This document shows positions 36,896 to 46,093 of a DNA stretch of 64,000 bases, piece by piece. The DNA comes from JAFASC01 sp036265935 (lineage in GTDB: Bacteria > Pseudomonadota > Alphaproteobacteria > Rhizobiales > Beijerinckiaceae). The stretch spans positions 1 to 64,000 of the forward strand of contig DATAOB010000044.1 in NCBI GenBank assembly GCA_036265935.1. Reading direction: 5' to 3'. Below the pieces are notes generated by a model that worked only from the letters and a program-made list of their open reading frames with translations, had not been told where the DNA came from and did no database searches. Position 1 is the first letter of the stretch, and each line of letters opens with the position of its first letter. The translations under genes and the position numbers were made by a program.

Positions 36896-39559
36896 TCAGG
36901 CGAGCGAACGGTCCACGATATCGCGAACATCTGGCGAGAGACTCGCGACCCCCTGGATGCGCCGCAGCATTGCCTCGGCAAGCCGGCACCGTCGCGGTTC
37001 CATCATGCGCCAGGTTCGGAAAGCCGAGAGCAGCCGCGCCGCCACATGCGGATTTTTCGGGTCGAGAAGAAGCACACATTCCCCGATGAAGTCGTACCCT
37101 GACCCGTCAGGTGCATTGAACTGCCGCTGGTTTGCGGCAAAACCTCCAATGAGGGCGCGCACGCGATTTGGGTTGGCCATCGAAAATTGCTCGGTTCGCA
37201 TCAGTCCGCGAACCCGGTCGAGCGTCCCCGGATGCGGCATCGTCGCCTGCAGGCTGAGCCATTTGTCGATGATGAGAGCGTCACCGGCGTATCGCTTGTA
37301 GAATTCCTCCAGCGCATCTTCGCGCGCCGCGCTCTCGGTGAGGCACAGCACGGTCAGCGCTGCGATACGTTCGGTCATATTGCTCGCGGTATCGAACTGC
37401 GCCCTGGCAAGCGGCGTTCCCGCGGCCTCGTCGGCCGAGGTCAGAAGGTCGAGGGCGGTGTTGCGCAGTGCGCGCCGGCCGGCGCTTGCCGCATCGGGCG
37501 AGTAGGGCGCGTCGGACGCGAGATCACGATACAGTCTCAAGAGTTGCGTTGAGAGCGCGCGTCCGACATCTGCGCGCAACCGTTGCCGGCCATCATAGAT
37601 CGCATCCGGATCGACGTTGTCGCCGATCTCGCGCGCGATGTCCGTCTCACTCGGCAGGGTGAGAAGTTGGGCCGTAAACGCGGGGTCGCCACCGGCGCTG
37701 ACCGCCTTCCGGAGCGCCTCCGTGAACGATGCGATACCCGAGTGATTGCGGCCGCTTGCCGGAGCGCGCGCGGCGGCAACAAGAAGCCGCGTCGCGTAGG
37801 TCTGCGCCGCTTGCCAGCGCACACACGGATCAGGGTCGAACGCGCATTGCAGCGACAAGTCCTCGTCGCTTGCGGACTGCACAAGCTGCACAGGCGCGGA
37901 AAAACCGCGCAGCGCCGAGATCACCACGCGCTCGCCGAGATCGCGGAACACGATATGACGGCGTGCGCTAGTCAATTCGATTAAGCCGCGCTTGAGTTCC
38001 GCGGCGCTTGCGCCATCGAAAGCATCGATCTCGGCTTTCAGAGGCAGCTCGGTTCCGCTCTCTCCGATCAGCCCAATGGCAAGCGGAATGACCAGCGGCT
38101 TCTTGTCGGGCTGACCGGGCGTCGGCGGCGTTTCCTGCGAAAGCTCGAGGCTCAGCGTTTTTGCGTCTTGGTCGTAACTCGCAGCGATCGTGACGCTCGG
38201 CGTGCCCGCCTGTTCGTGCCAGAGGGCGAAATGCTGGAGATCGCGCCCGGAGCTTGCCTCGAAGCAGGCGAGAAAATCTTCGACCGTTGCCGCGGTCCCG
38301 TCGCAGCGCTCGAAATATAGCTGGATCCCGCGGGAGAAGGCATCATCGCCGATCAGCACTTTCAGCATACGGACGAGTTCCGCACCTTTTTCGTAAACCG
38401 TCGCGGTATAGAAATTATTGATCTCGCGGTATGTGTCTGGTCTGACGCTATGGGCAAGCGGACCGGCGTCTTCGCTGAATTGCTGAGCGCGCAAGGTTCT
38501 GACGTCTGCGATCCGCTGTACGGCGCGCGAACGCTGATCGGACGTGAACTCCTGATCGCGGAAAACCGTCAGACCTTCTTTGAGACACAGCTGAAACCAA
38601 TCCCGGCAGGTGATACGATTCCCTGTCCAATTATGCAGATATTCATGCGCAATGACGCGTTCGATGCCGGCGTAATCCGCATCGGTTGCCGTCTCGGGCA
38701 AAGCAAGCACATATCTATCATTGAAGATGTTCAGGCCTTTGTTCTCCATCGCGCCCATATTGAAGTCGGATACGGCGACGATATTGAAGACGTCGAGATC
38801 ATATTCGCGCTTGTACGCTGTCTCGTCCCATCGCATGGCACGCTTCAGTGCATCCATGGCGTAGGCCGCGCGCCGCTCATTGCCATGCTCGACATAGATC
38901 GCGAGGTCGACCTTGCGGCCCGACATCGTGGTGAACGTGTCGCGGAGGGACCCGAGATCGCCGCCGACCAGGGCGAACAAATAGCAGGGTTTTGGGAACG
39001 GATCGTGCCAAACGGCATAATGACGATTGCTCTGCGGAACATCACCACGCTCGACCAGATTGCCGTTACTGAGCAAGATCGGCGCTTCCGCGCGATCAGC
39101 CTCGATGCGCGTCGTATAGATGCTGAGCACATCGGGTCTGTCGAGAAAGTAGGTGATGCGGCGGAAGCCCTCCGCTTCGCACTGCGTGCAATAGGCCGAG
39201 CCCGAACGGTACAGCCCCATCAGCTTTGTATTCGCGGACGGATCAAGCTCCGTTTCGATTTCCAACCCGAAATTTCGCCGCGGCGGTGCGGCAAGCGTGA
39301 ATCCGTTCGCAGTGACGGAATAGTCTGACTCCTGCAGCGGCTCTCCGTCGAGCTTGACGCCAAGCAGAACGAGCTCGTCGCCATCGAGCACCAATGGCAC
39401 GTCGGCCCGACCGGCCGGATTCGGGCGAAGCGACAGCCTGGAAATCGCTCGCGTCTTTTTCAGGTCGAGCTTGATGTCAAGGCTCACCCGATCGATAAGA
39501 AAATCAGGCGGCCTGTAATCGACGAGTCGAATGATCTGCGGATCTTCGGTTCGCATCAT
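36896..39559 (-). CDS. pepN: Aminopeptidase N (M1 family)
   Basis: A zinc aminopeptidase of 887 residues for peptide breakdown in the cytoplasm. The exopeptidase motif GAMEN is at 269-273. The zinc site HEYLHNW has His305, Glu306 and His309, with Glu328 in LKEGLTVFRDQEF as the third ligand. The Ig-like and long C-terminal helical domains (about 550-887) match the E. coli PepN type. Two adjacent ATGs (39559, 39556) follow a CGAGG site. It lies upstream of the PAS kinase on the same strand with about 150 bp between, so separate promoters are likely. Confidence 0.95.
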   Translation of the reverse strand: MMRTEDPQIIRLVDYRPPDFLIDRVSLDIKLDLKKTRAISRLSLRPNPAGRADVPLVLDGDELVLLGVKLDGEPLQESDYSVTANGFTLAAPPRRNFGLEIETELDPSANTKLMGLYRSGSAYCTQCEAEGFRRITYFLDRPDVLSIYTTRIEADRAEAPILLSNGNLVERGDVPQSNRHYAVWHDPFPKPCYLFALVGGDLGSLRDTFTTMSGRKVDLAIYVEHGNERRAAYAMDALKRAMRWDETAYKREYDLDVFNIVAVSDFNMGAMENKGLNIFNDRYVLALPETATDADYAGIERVIAHEYLHNWTGNRITCRDWFQLCLKEGLTVFRDQEFTSDQRSRAVQRIADVRTLRAQQFSEDAGPLAHSVRPDTYREINNFYTATVYEKGAELVRMLKVLIGDDAFSRGIQLYFERCDGTAATVEDFLACFEASSGRDLQHFALWHEQAGTPSVTIAASYDQDAKTLSLELSQETPPTPGQPDKKPLVIPLAIGLIGESGTELPLKAEIDAFDGASAAELKRGLIELTSARRHIVFRDLGERVVISALRGFSAPVQLVQSASDEDLSLQCAFDPDPCVRWQAAQTYATRLLVAAARAPASGRNHSGIASFTEALRKAVSAGGDPAFTAQLLTLPSETDIAREIGDNVDPDAIYDGRQRLRADVGRALSTQLLRLYRDLASDAPYSPDAASAGRRALRNTALDLLTSADEAAGTPLARAQFDTASNMTERIAALTVLCLTESAAREDALEEFYKRYAGDALIIDKWLSLQATMPHPGTLDRVRGLMRTEQFSMANPNRVRALIGGFAANQRQFNAPDGSGYDFIGECVLLLDPKNPHVAARLLSAFRTWRMMEPRRCRLAEAMLRRIQGVASLSPDVRDIVDRSLA

Positions 39560-39678
39560 GCCTCGGGATGGCTTGCTGAGCTTTGCCGATCATAGGCACT
39601 GAAGGCCGGCCGGCCAACTGCGCTATATGGTCCTCAGATCGGCGGCAGCGCGCGGCGAATGGCTTGAGGAAGAGCGCT

Positions 39679-40203
39679 ATGGGAGAGACAGGACCAGTCG
39701 GTGGGTCAACCGAGCTGCGCCGCTTTGCCGATGACGGCCGCATTCCGAACAACCCCAGTCTTCCGCTCGTCATTTATCGGCTGGCTTTGCCCAAGTCGCA
39801 GCATCTCGCGAAGGATTTTGAAGCAAAATTCGCGGCGAATGGCTGGCGCAACAGCTGGCGAAATGGCGTCTTCGATTATCATCATTATCACAGCAATACG
39901 CACGAGGTGCTCGGCGTTGCGACCGGCGAGGCGCGCGTCTGTTTCGGCGGCGAGCAGGGCGAGGTGCTTGCGCTCGCCGCCGGCGACGTCGCGATCCTGC
40001 CGGCCGGCACGGGCCACAAATGCGAGTGGGCGAGCGACGATTTCCTTGTCGTCGGCGCCTATCCCGAAGGGCGCGACTACGACATCTGCCGTGGCGACCC
40101 GGCCGAGCATGATCGTGCCGTCGCGCGCATTGCCGGGGTGCCGCTGCCGAAAAAGGATCCGGTCTTTGGCCGGGACGGCGTCGTGGTCTGGCAGGCGCGC
40201 TGA
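39679..40203 (+). CDS. Cupin domain protein
   Basis: A 174-residue single-domain cupin. The beta-barrel motifs are FDYHHYHSNTHEVLGVATGEARV (metal-binding His/Glu set) and GDVAILPAGTGHKCEWASDDFLVVGAYPEG. It is close to the YjlB-type group of small cupins. Metal and substrate are unknown. The ATG at 39679 is used although the frame is open from 39583, because an AGGAAGAG stretch lies before it. It is divergent from pepN. Confidence 0.87.
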   Translation: MGETGPVGGSTELRRFADDGRIPNNPSLPLVIYRLALPKSQHLAKDFEAKFAANGWRNSWRNGVFDYHHYHSNTHEVLGVATGEARVCFGGEQGEVLALAAGDVAILPAGTGHKCEWASDDFLVVGAYPEGRDYDICRGDPAEHDRAVARIAGVPLPKKDPVFGRDGVVVWQAR

Positions 40204-40256
40204 ACGGCGTGCGATTCCGCACGGAAATTGCGGAGCTTCACACTTAGGAAGGCGGC

Positions 40257-40538
40257 ATGTCCTTCCTTCACTTCGCATATGCCGCCCTTCTCGCGGCACT
40301 TATCGCCCTCCGCCTCGCGGGTGCCGGTGCGCCGGTGAGCGCGGCCGACCGGGGGCGGAGCATCGATGCGCCAGCCGAGGGAAGCGCGGTGCAGCGCATA
40401 TTAAGTGCAGAAGACGCCGCCCCGCTGATGAGCGGCCGCAGCGTAGCGGTGTCCGTGCCGACAGCCAGCGACACAGCTGACCTTGGCGAGCGGCGATTAC
40501 ACGAGAGCATCGGCGCGGCGGGATTCGCCCGCCGCTAA
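40257..40538 (+). CDS. Small hypothetical protein with N-terminal signal
   Basis: A 93-residue ORF with a GGAAGG ribosome-binding site before the ATG. The first 30 residues (MSFLHFAYAALLAALIALRL) form a signal peptide or anchor with a possible cleavage near VSAAD. The rest is low in recognisable features. I do not know the family. The site, the leader and the position 53 bp after the cupin gene support it as real, but it could be a spurious ORF. Confidence 0.5.
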   Translation: MSFLHFAYAALLAALIALRLAGAGAPVSAADRGRSIDAPAEGSAVQRILSAEDAAPLMSGRSVAVSVPTASDTADLGERRLHESIGAAGFARR

Positions 40539-40772
40539 TTCGCGCCGTCGATCGCTGTCTAATCTTGAACGCGCGTTTCCCACCGAAGGGTGAATGCGGA
40601 TTTTGCGACGAGCTTCGCGCGATAACCGCACCGAGCGTATATAAAAACATTCCTGAACATCGCTTCATAAAACGTAAGATCGCGTGTGCTTCGCCCCACC
40701 GAAGCGAACACGGGGAAACTCTAAGGTCTGCTCATCCGCCGATTTGGCGGTACTCAGGCCCGGAGAATCGTC
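40539..40772. other. Intergenic region before the DUF6600 gene
   Basis: About 230 bp with no convincing gene. It has a more AT-rich stretch around 40636-40680 (TATATAAAAACATTCC), which could hold the promoter of the following gene, and a GGAGAA site at 40760-40765. The frame used by the next gene is open from 40684 but has no translation signals there. Confidence 0.45.
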
Positions 40773-42135
40773 ATGTTCACCCGCAGTCAAAAAGGGCAAA
40801 GCGATCCGCTCGCAGCAGCGCAATCGCCTCTTGTCCAGCGCAATCGTATTCGGCCTTGCCGTCTCGTCCTTCGGCGGCATCGCCGTTGCGATGCCCAATC
40901 CGGGCGCGCAGCAACAGCAGGCCGTCACGCTCGACCAGCAGAAAGCGATCCTTTCACAATATGGGCAATTCACAACCCTGCCGCAGTACGGCGAAGTGTG
41001 GGTGCCGAGCGGGCTGCCGCAAGGCTGGCATCCTTATCCGCCGTGCAACTGGGTTTTCGAGAAGACGCTCGGCTGGTACTACGACGACAAGACGGCGTGG
41101 GGCGCAATCGTCCATCATTACGGCCGCTGGACCAGTGATCCGCAGCTCGGATGGGTCTGGGTGCCGGGTAAGGAATTCAGCCCCGGTTGGGTCGTCTGGC
41201 GCGCCAGCCCCGACTGGGACGGCTGGGCTCCGCTGCCGCCCGATGCCGATCTTCAAACGATCTCGGCGCAGAGTTTCGACACGGACAAGGATTGGATCTT
41301 CGTCACCGCGAAGGACTTCGGCAAGTGCGGGACGCAGGTGCAGGCGACCCCGCAAATCTTCCGCGACACGCAGGTCGTGCGCGAAGTGCGTTATGTCGGC
41401 GGCATTTTCGTGCCGATCTTCCCGACTTACATTGTCGCGCCGATCGTCGTCGATCTCAACATCGGGTGGTTCCCGTGGGGGCCCGGTTTCATCGGCGGCA
41501 TCTTCAATGTCTGGAACTTCATCTGGAACAATATCGAGATCAACGTGGTGGTGAACGTCTGCCACCCAAACAACATCCAGCCGATGCAGAAGCCGATCAC
41601 GCCAATCAATTCGAATCCGCCACCCGCGCCGGGTGGCGGACCGAAGCTCCCGCCCATAACCATTCCGCCGAAACTGCCGCCGCGGGTGGACAATAACCCG
41701 CCGCTTCTGCCGCCGGTCGTCAGCAATCCGCCGACCCGCGTCTTCAACCCGCCTCCCGTGGTGATCGACACGCCGCCGCCGCGCGTCGTGAAGATCGATC
41801 CGCCGCCGGTAATCAAGCCGCCGGTCATCGACCGATGCTTCGGCTGGCGCTGCCGTCCTCCGGTTCTCGGCGGCCCGGTAAAGCCGATCGACGGGGGCAT
41901 CGGAGCGGTCGTACCCGGCCCGAAGCCTGGCCGCACGCCACCCACCTTCGGCCGCGGCAACGGGCCGGTCTTCACGAATATCGGCCGTCAAGCTGACGTC
42001 GGCGGCGGCGCGATCCGTCCAGGTCCGGTGTTCACCGGCCGCAGCGTCGCCAATCCTGTCCTGGCGCACAGCGGCCCGGGCTTCGGCGGTGGCGCCCCGA
42101 TGCATCCCGCCATGGGCTTCGGCCGCTTTCGCTGA
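40773..42135 (+). CDS. DUF6600-type exported Trp/Pro-rich protein, one-base slip in the signal peptide
   Basis: The main frame (to 42135) carries a DUF6600-like region: LPQYGEVWVPSGLPQGWHPY, GWYYDDKTAWGAIVHHYGRW and KEFSPGWVVWRASPDWDGWAPL. A long Pro-rich tail (VVIDTPPPRVVKIDPPP) follows, suggesting a surface or wall-associated protein. The ATG at 40773 has GGAGAA upstream and encodes MFTRSQKG, but this is out of frame with the rest. Removing one A from the run of five at about 40791-40795 joins it to KAIRSQQRNRLLSSAIVFGL and gives a complete signal peptide ending near AVA. So a sequence error or a mutation is likely there. Function unknown. Confidence 0.75.
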
Positions 42136-42154
42136 GCATTCGCTCCTCGGCCAT

Positions 42155-42182
42155 AAGGGGCGTCCTTGCGGCGCCCCTTTTT
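42155..42182. terminator. Rho-independent terminator, probably two-way
   Basis: A stem AAGGGGCG / CGCCCCTT (42155-42162 with 42172-42179) with a 9-base loop is followed by a T run on the plus strand. It serves the DUF6600 gene. The CDF gene on the minus strand ends at 42181, so the same hairpin, with A-rich sequence on its far side, may also end that transcript. Confidence 0.8.
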
Positions 42183-43560
42183 AGTTGCGCAACGGCTCGG
42201 CGTGACCGACGACGCGGGCCACGCCCGGAATGTCGCTGCGTAATTTGTGATCCAGCTCGTCGACGGCTTCATGCACCGCCAGAACCGGCAGCTTCGGATC
42301 GACGCGACAATGGTAATTGACGACGAGCCCGACCGGCGTCTCCCGCACGCGGAGATTATGTACGTTCGAGATCGTGCCGCCCTCTGCGGCGCGGCGCTGC
42401 AATGCCGAGAGAATGTGCTCGGCCACCGCGGGACTTATGTCGTGGCCCGGAAGCTCCTGCATTTGCAACGGCTCGATATGACTCTCGACCTCGATGGACC
42501 CGCCAAGCTCCTTCTCGAGCGCGTTTTCAAGATCGGTGGCAATCTCGTGGGCCTTGCCGTGCGGCATGCGGCCATCGAGCTCGAGGTCGAAGCTGACCGA
42601 GCGGCGCCCACCAATCTCTTGCACCGTGACATGGTGGACCGGCAATCGTCGCCGCGCGGAAACTAGAAGCACGCGCTGCAGAAGGGTCTCGTCGTCGAGC
42701 GCAAGCGGTGTTGCGGTGACCGTGAGATTCGAATCGGGGAACGCACGGCCGGCTGCGTCGCGCACGGCTTCACGGATCGCACTCACGCGCTCGATCGAGG
42801 ATGTGCGCGCAACGCCGATGTCGACTTCGCCGAGAATTTCCGCTCCGGCGGCCCGCAACTTGATGTGCTCAATGGATTCCACGCCTGGCACCCGGCCGAT
42901 GATCCGCTCGAGCCGATCCGCCATTCCTTGCGGCGCCCTGTCGAGAAGCGTGTCGATCGTTCTTCGTGCGAGCCGGAACCCGGCGATCGCGATGAAACCA
43001 GCGACGCCGAACGCCGCGAACGTGTCGCCCTGCGGATATCCGTAGCGCGCTGCGATCAGTCCGAGGAGCACCAGCGTCGAGGCAATAAAATCGCTGGAGA
43101 AATGCAGAGCGTCCGCCGCGAGCGCATCGCTTTTCGTGTCGCGCGAGACTTTCGACAGGGCGCGCCAGCGCGTGATATCGACGATGATCGACACGACGAG
43201 GACGGCGAAAACCGGCCAGCTCGCATCGATATGCGGTTCCGGTCCCGAAAGCCGGCGCACGGCTTCGATGACAACGAACGCGGCGAGCGCGAAAAGGAAT
43301 CCGGTTTCGGCGAGGGCGGCGAGCGCCTCGAATTTGCCGTGGCCGTAATGGTGCTCTTCGTCGGCGGGCCTGCCCGCCGCCCGCACGGCGAAATAGGTGA
43401 GGATCGTCGCTCCCGTGTCGAGCAAGGAATGACCTGCCTCGGACAAGAGCGCGAGCGAGCCGGAGAACAGGCCGGCAGTGAGTTTGGCGAGCGTCAATGC
43501 GGCGCTTGCGCCGATCGAAGCGAGCGCGGCCATCTGTTTCAGCGCTTGTGTATCCGACAC
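42181..43560 (-). CDS. Cation diffusion facilitator metal exporter
   Basis: Exports divalent metal ions (Zn, Fe, Co, Cd or Mn) from the cytoplasm in exchange for protons. The 459-residue protein has a GTG start. Six membrane helices cover about residues 5-205, with the transport-site residues in EAGHSLLDTGA and DALHFSSDFIAS (HxxxD in each). The C-terminal cytoplasmic part (about 210-455) is unusually long and looks like two dimerisation domains (RAPQGMADRLERIIGRVPG and the later LDGRMPHGKAHEIATDLE block). Metal choice cannot be read. Confidence 0.91.
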   Translation of the reverse strand: MSDTQALKQMAALASIGASAALTLAKLTAGLFSGSLALLSEAGHSLLDTGATILTYFAVRAAGRPADEEHHYGHGKFEALAALAETGFLFALAAFVVIEAVRRLSGPEPHIDASWPVFAVLVVSIIVDITRWRALSKVSRDTKSDALAADALHFSSDFIASTLVLLGLIAARYGYPQGDTFAAFGVAGFIAIAGFRLARRTIDTLLDRAPQGMADRLERIIGRVPGVESIEHIKLRAAGAEILGEVDIGVARTSSIERVSAIREAVRDAAGRAFPDSNLTVTATPLALDDETLLQRVLLVSARRRLPVHHVTVQEIGGRRSVSFDLELDGRMPHGKAHEIATDLENALEKELGGSIEVESHIEPLQMQELPGHDISPAVAEHILSALQRRAAEGGTISNVHNLRVRETPVGLVVNYHCRVDPKLPVLAVHEAVDELDHKLRSDIPGVARVVGHAEPLRN

Positions 43561-43685
43561 GTCGGCACCCCGTGAGGCGCCGCTCTAGCAAGAAGGGTGC
43601 TCTATTCCAAGCAATCCCGCAGTAGCGGATGCGGCGAGGGATGCGCTAGAAGGTCCCATCAGCCTGAAGGCCGACGGAGGCTTCC

Positions 43686-44126
43686 TTGGAATATCTGCAC
43701 ACGATGATCCGTGTGAGCGATCTCGATCAGTCGCTCGATTTCTTCGTCAACAAGTTCGGACTGGTCGAGGTCCGTCGCGTCGAAAACGAGAAGGGACGCT
43801 ACACGCTCGTCTTTCTGGCTGCCCCCGACGATGTCGAGCGTGCCAAGGAGACGAAAGCACCGCTCGTTGAGCTCACTTACAACTGGGATCCGGAGGTCTA
43901 TACAGGCGGCCGCAATTTCGGCCATCTCGCCTATCGCGTCGATGACATCTACGCGCTTTGCAAGAAGCTGATGGATGCCGGCGTGACGATCAATCGTCCG
44001 CCGCGCGACGGCAACATGGCCTTCATCCGCACACCGGACGGCATTTCGATCGAGCTCCTGCAAAAAGGCAATCCGAAGCCGCCGCAGGAGCCCTGGGCCT
44101 CAATGCCGAATACCGGGACTTGGTAG
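43686..44126 (+). CDS. gloA: Lactoylglutathione lyase (glyoxalase I)
   Basis: Converts the methylglyoxal-glutathione hemithioacetal to S-lactoylglutathione. The 146-residue protein has a TTG start with GGAGG a few bases before it. Metal ligands fit the E. coli GloA pattern: His5 (YLHTMIRV), Glu62 (LVELTYNW), His80 (NFGHLAYRV) and Glu123 (ISIELLQ). The pattern and short length suggest a Ni/Co-type enzyme. The amidase gene starts 4 bp after the stop. Confidence 0.95.
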   Translation: MEYLHTMIRVSDLDQSLDFFVNKFGLVEVRRVENEKGRYTLVFLAAPDDVERAKETKAPLVELTYNWDPEVYTGGRNFGHLAYRVDDIYALCKKLMDAGVTINRPPRDGNMAFIRTPDGISIELLQKGNPKPPQEPWASMPNTGTW

Positions 44127-44130
44127 CGGC

Positions 44131-45432
44131 ATGGCTGCTTCCAGTCGCGACCGCCTGGAGGCGGCGCTTACCCGTATCGACGATCCGAAAGGGGAGGGGA
44201 GCCGCGCCTTCCGCAAGCTCTATGTCGATGAAGCGCGCGCCGCCGCCGATGCCGCCGATCAGCGGGCGAAATATGGGCATCCCTTGGGGCCGCTCGACGG
44301 TCGCATCATCTCGCTCAAGGACCTGTTTGATGTCGCCGGCGAGCCGACGACCGGCGGCGCCAAGGTCTACGAGAAGGCCCCTCCCGCAAAAGCCGATGCA
44401 CCTGTCGTGCAGAGGCTCCGCGCCGCGGGTGCGGTGATTGTCGGCAAGACCAACATGACCGAGTTCGCCTTCTCCGGCATCGGCATGAACCCGCATTACG
44501 GCACCCCGGGCAATCCGGCCGACCGCAAACGGGTGCCGGGCGGCTCTTCCTCCGGCGCCGCCGTCGCGCTCTCAGACGGCATGTGCGAGATTTCGATCGG
44601 CTCCGACACCGGCGGTTCGGTACGCGTGCCTGCCGCGTTCTGCGGCGTCACCGGCTTCAAGCCGACGCAATCTCGGGTGCCGCGCACCGGCGCGATGGCG
44701 CTGTCGCTGACCCTCGATTCGGTGGGGCCGCTGACGAAGTCGGTCGCCGATGCGGCGATGACGGATGCGATCCTCGCCGGGGAGACGCCGGCGCCGCTGC
44801 CGCGCCGTGAAGCCGGCGGTCTTCGGCTCGCGCTGGCGCGCGGCCGGCTTCTGACCGGACTCGACCAGGCCGTCGAGGCGGCCTTCGATCGGGCAGTCTC
44901 GCTCTTGAGAACGGCTGGCGCTTATCTCGCCGAGACCGATATCGAGCCGCTGCTCGATCAGCTCGATCAGATCCACGCCATCGGCTCGATTTCGGCTGTC
45001 GAGGCCGCTTATGTGCATCGCCATGCACTGGCAAACCGCCCAGGGGAAATCGACCAGCGCGTGGTCCGCCGCATCCAATCCGGCTGCAAGGTCTCAGGGG
45101 CCGATTACGTGCGGATGATCGAGATTCGCCGTGCCGCGGTCGAGAAAGCAGCTGAACAATTCGCGCCTTACCATGCCGTCATCCTGCCGACGACGGCGGT
45201 CGTTGCTCCCGTGATAGACGAATTGGGAAAAGACGACGAATTGTTCGCGCGCGTGAATCTGCAGGTTCTGCGCAACACGACGGTGTTCAATTTGCTCGAT
45301 TGCTGCGGTCTTTCGCTGCCGATTCCCGATGCCGGCGCCATGCCGGTAGGTTTCATGATGATGGGCGCGCGCGGAACGGACGCGAATGTTCTTGCGGCCG
45401 GGGCCGCCGTCGAAAGGCTGTTTGCGGCTTGA
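44131..45432 (+). CDS. Amidase signature family enzyme
   Basis: Hydrolyses an amide bond with the Ser-cisSer-Lys triad. The 433-residue protein has Lys63 in ISLKDLFDVAG, GGSSSGAAVA at 137-146 carrying the cis-Ser, and the nucleophile Ser163 in DTGGSVRVPAAF. Sequence alone does not fix the substrate; it is not clearly GatA, as the length and lack of gatBC neighbours argue against that. It is probably cotranscribed with gloA. A hairpin follows the stop. Confidence 0.92.
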   Translation: MAASSRDRLEAALTRIDDPKGEGSRAFRKLYVDEARAAADAADQRAKYGHPLGPLDGRIISLKDLFDVAGEPTTGGAKVYEKAPPAKADAPVVQRLRAAGAVIVGKTNMTEFAFSGIGMNPHYGTPGNPADRKRVPGGSSSGAAVALSDGMCEISIGSDTGGSVRVPAAFCGVTGFKPTQSRVPRTGAMALSLTLDSVGPLTKSVADAAMTDAILAGETPAPLPRREAGGLRLALARGRLLTGLDQAVEAAFDRAVSLLRTAGAYLAETDIEPLLDQLDQIHAIGSISAVEAAYVHRHALANRPGEIDQRVVRRIQSGCKVSGADYVRMIEIRRAAVEKAAEQFAPYHAVILPTTAVVAPVIDELGKDDELFARVNLQVLRNTTVFNLLDCCGLSLPIPDAGAMPVGFMMMGARGTDANVLAAGAAVERLFAA

Positions 45433-45439
45433 GCAAAGA

Positions 45440-45465
45440 AAGAGCGCGCTGGGTGGCGCGCTCTT
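45440..45465. terminator. Rho-independent terminator between convergent genes
   Basis: A perfect 10-bp stem AAGAGCGCGC / GCGCGCTCTT with a 6-base loop. On the minus strand it is followed by a T-rich tract (TCTTTCTTTG), so it should end the transcript of the Arg/Trp/Tyr repeat protein. On the plus strand it follows the amidase stop by 8 bases but lacks a good T run. Confidence 0.75.
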
Positions 45466-45497
45466 CAGGTCACTCACTGCTCAGCTATGCCGGCGAC

Positions 45498-45848
45498 TTA
45501 CCACCAGTAGCGGCGACGCCAGCCCCAGCCCCAGTAACGGCGGCGCCAATACCGGCGGCGCCAATACCGGCGACGCCAACGCCACGGCCGATAACCCCAG
45601 CGACGATAACCCCAGCGACGATACCCCCAGCGGCGATAACCCCAGCGACGGCGCCAGTAGACGTTCTCGACTTTCGCCTCGGCAATGTCTTCCGGCGTTG
45701 CAATTGCGGCGGCGGGCACCTCGCCGGGCTTCGGCCCGGTTTTCGGCACCGGCGCTATGCGCGGCATTGCTTCGGCGGGCAGGGTCGCCAAAGCAGCGGC
45801 CGCTCCGGCGACGCCGAGTGCCACTTTCAAGAAACCACGTCTATCCAT
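45498..45848 (-). CDS. Tat-signal protein with Arg/Trp/Tyr pentapeptide repeats
   Basis: About 116 residues. The N-terminus MDRRGFLKVALGVAGAAAAL is a twin-arginine signal with a likely cleavage near AEA. A short Pro/Ala linker and the block ATPEDIAEAKVENVYW follow. The last 45 residues are repeats: four WGYRR-type pentapeptides, then WRRRY units, ending in Trp-Trp. Similar short proteins with aromatic/arginine tails occur in Bradyrhizobium-like genomes; none has a known function to me. The frame is open to 45959, but 45848 gives the signal peptide. Confidence 0.78.
   Translation of the reverse strand: MDRRGFLKVALGVAGAAAALATLPAEAMPRIAPVPKTGPKPGEVPAAAIATPEDIAEAKVENVYWRRRWGYRRWGYRRWGYRRWGYRPWRWRRRYWRRRYWRRRYWGWGWRRRYWW
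45541..45650. repeat. Coding 15-bp tandem repeats
   Basis: Four 15-bp units of ATAACCCCAGCGACG occupy 45591-45650; the third unit has two changes. Two exact copies of CGGCGCCAATACCGG occupy 45541-45570. Both are multiples of three and encode the pentapeptide repeats of the overlapping minus-strand protein. Copy number may vary between strains by slippage. Confidence 0.9.
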
Positions 45849-46021
45849 TGGATTCCTCCGATCCTCGCACTGCGGCCCCCTCGTCTCCCGTCCCGAGAGA
45901 AGGATTAATCTTGGGCGGAAGGAAAGGCTTGGCAAGGACTCCGAAAGTCGACGATTCAAATTGGTGAATCGCGGCTCTATTCCGGATGCGTGAGCAACTA
46001 TTCCCTAGTCATTTCGTTCGG

Positions 46022-46088
46022 TTGACAAGCCCCAGCGGCGTGTTGTGTGTTGCCTGCAATGCTCGGAGTACTTGAGCGAATCGGGAGG
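46022..46088 (+). promoter_or_regulatory. Possible promoter and ribosome-binding site of the TRAP operon
   Basis: A TTGACA at 46022-46027 matches the -35 consensus, but I see only a weak -10 at the right distance (around 46045-46050). GGGAGG at 46083-46088 is a good ribosome-binding site for the dctP ATG at 46094. The promoter call is tentative. Confidence 0.3.
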
Positions 46089-46093
46089 TTTCA

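Noticed and set aside
40773..40800. Programmed ribosomal frameshift in the DUF6600 gene
   Set aside because: A slip in a short A tract within a signal peptide is more simply an indel; no stimulating structure or known family precedent is seen.
40954..42105. 383-codon minus-strand frame opposite the DUF6600 gene
   Set aside because: Asp/Arg-rich antisense of a Pro-rich sequence; the sense strand carries the conserved domain.
44131..45432. Amidase as GatA of the tRNA-dependent amidotransferase
   Set aside because: No gatB or gatC nearby, and the gene is linked to gloA; a general amidase is the safer call.
45541..45650. Short regular repeats as a CRISPR array
   Set aside because: The units are 15 bp, contiguous without spacers, in frame, and encode protein repeats; no cas gene is near.
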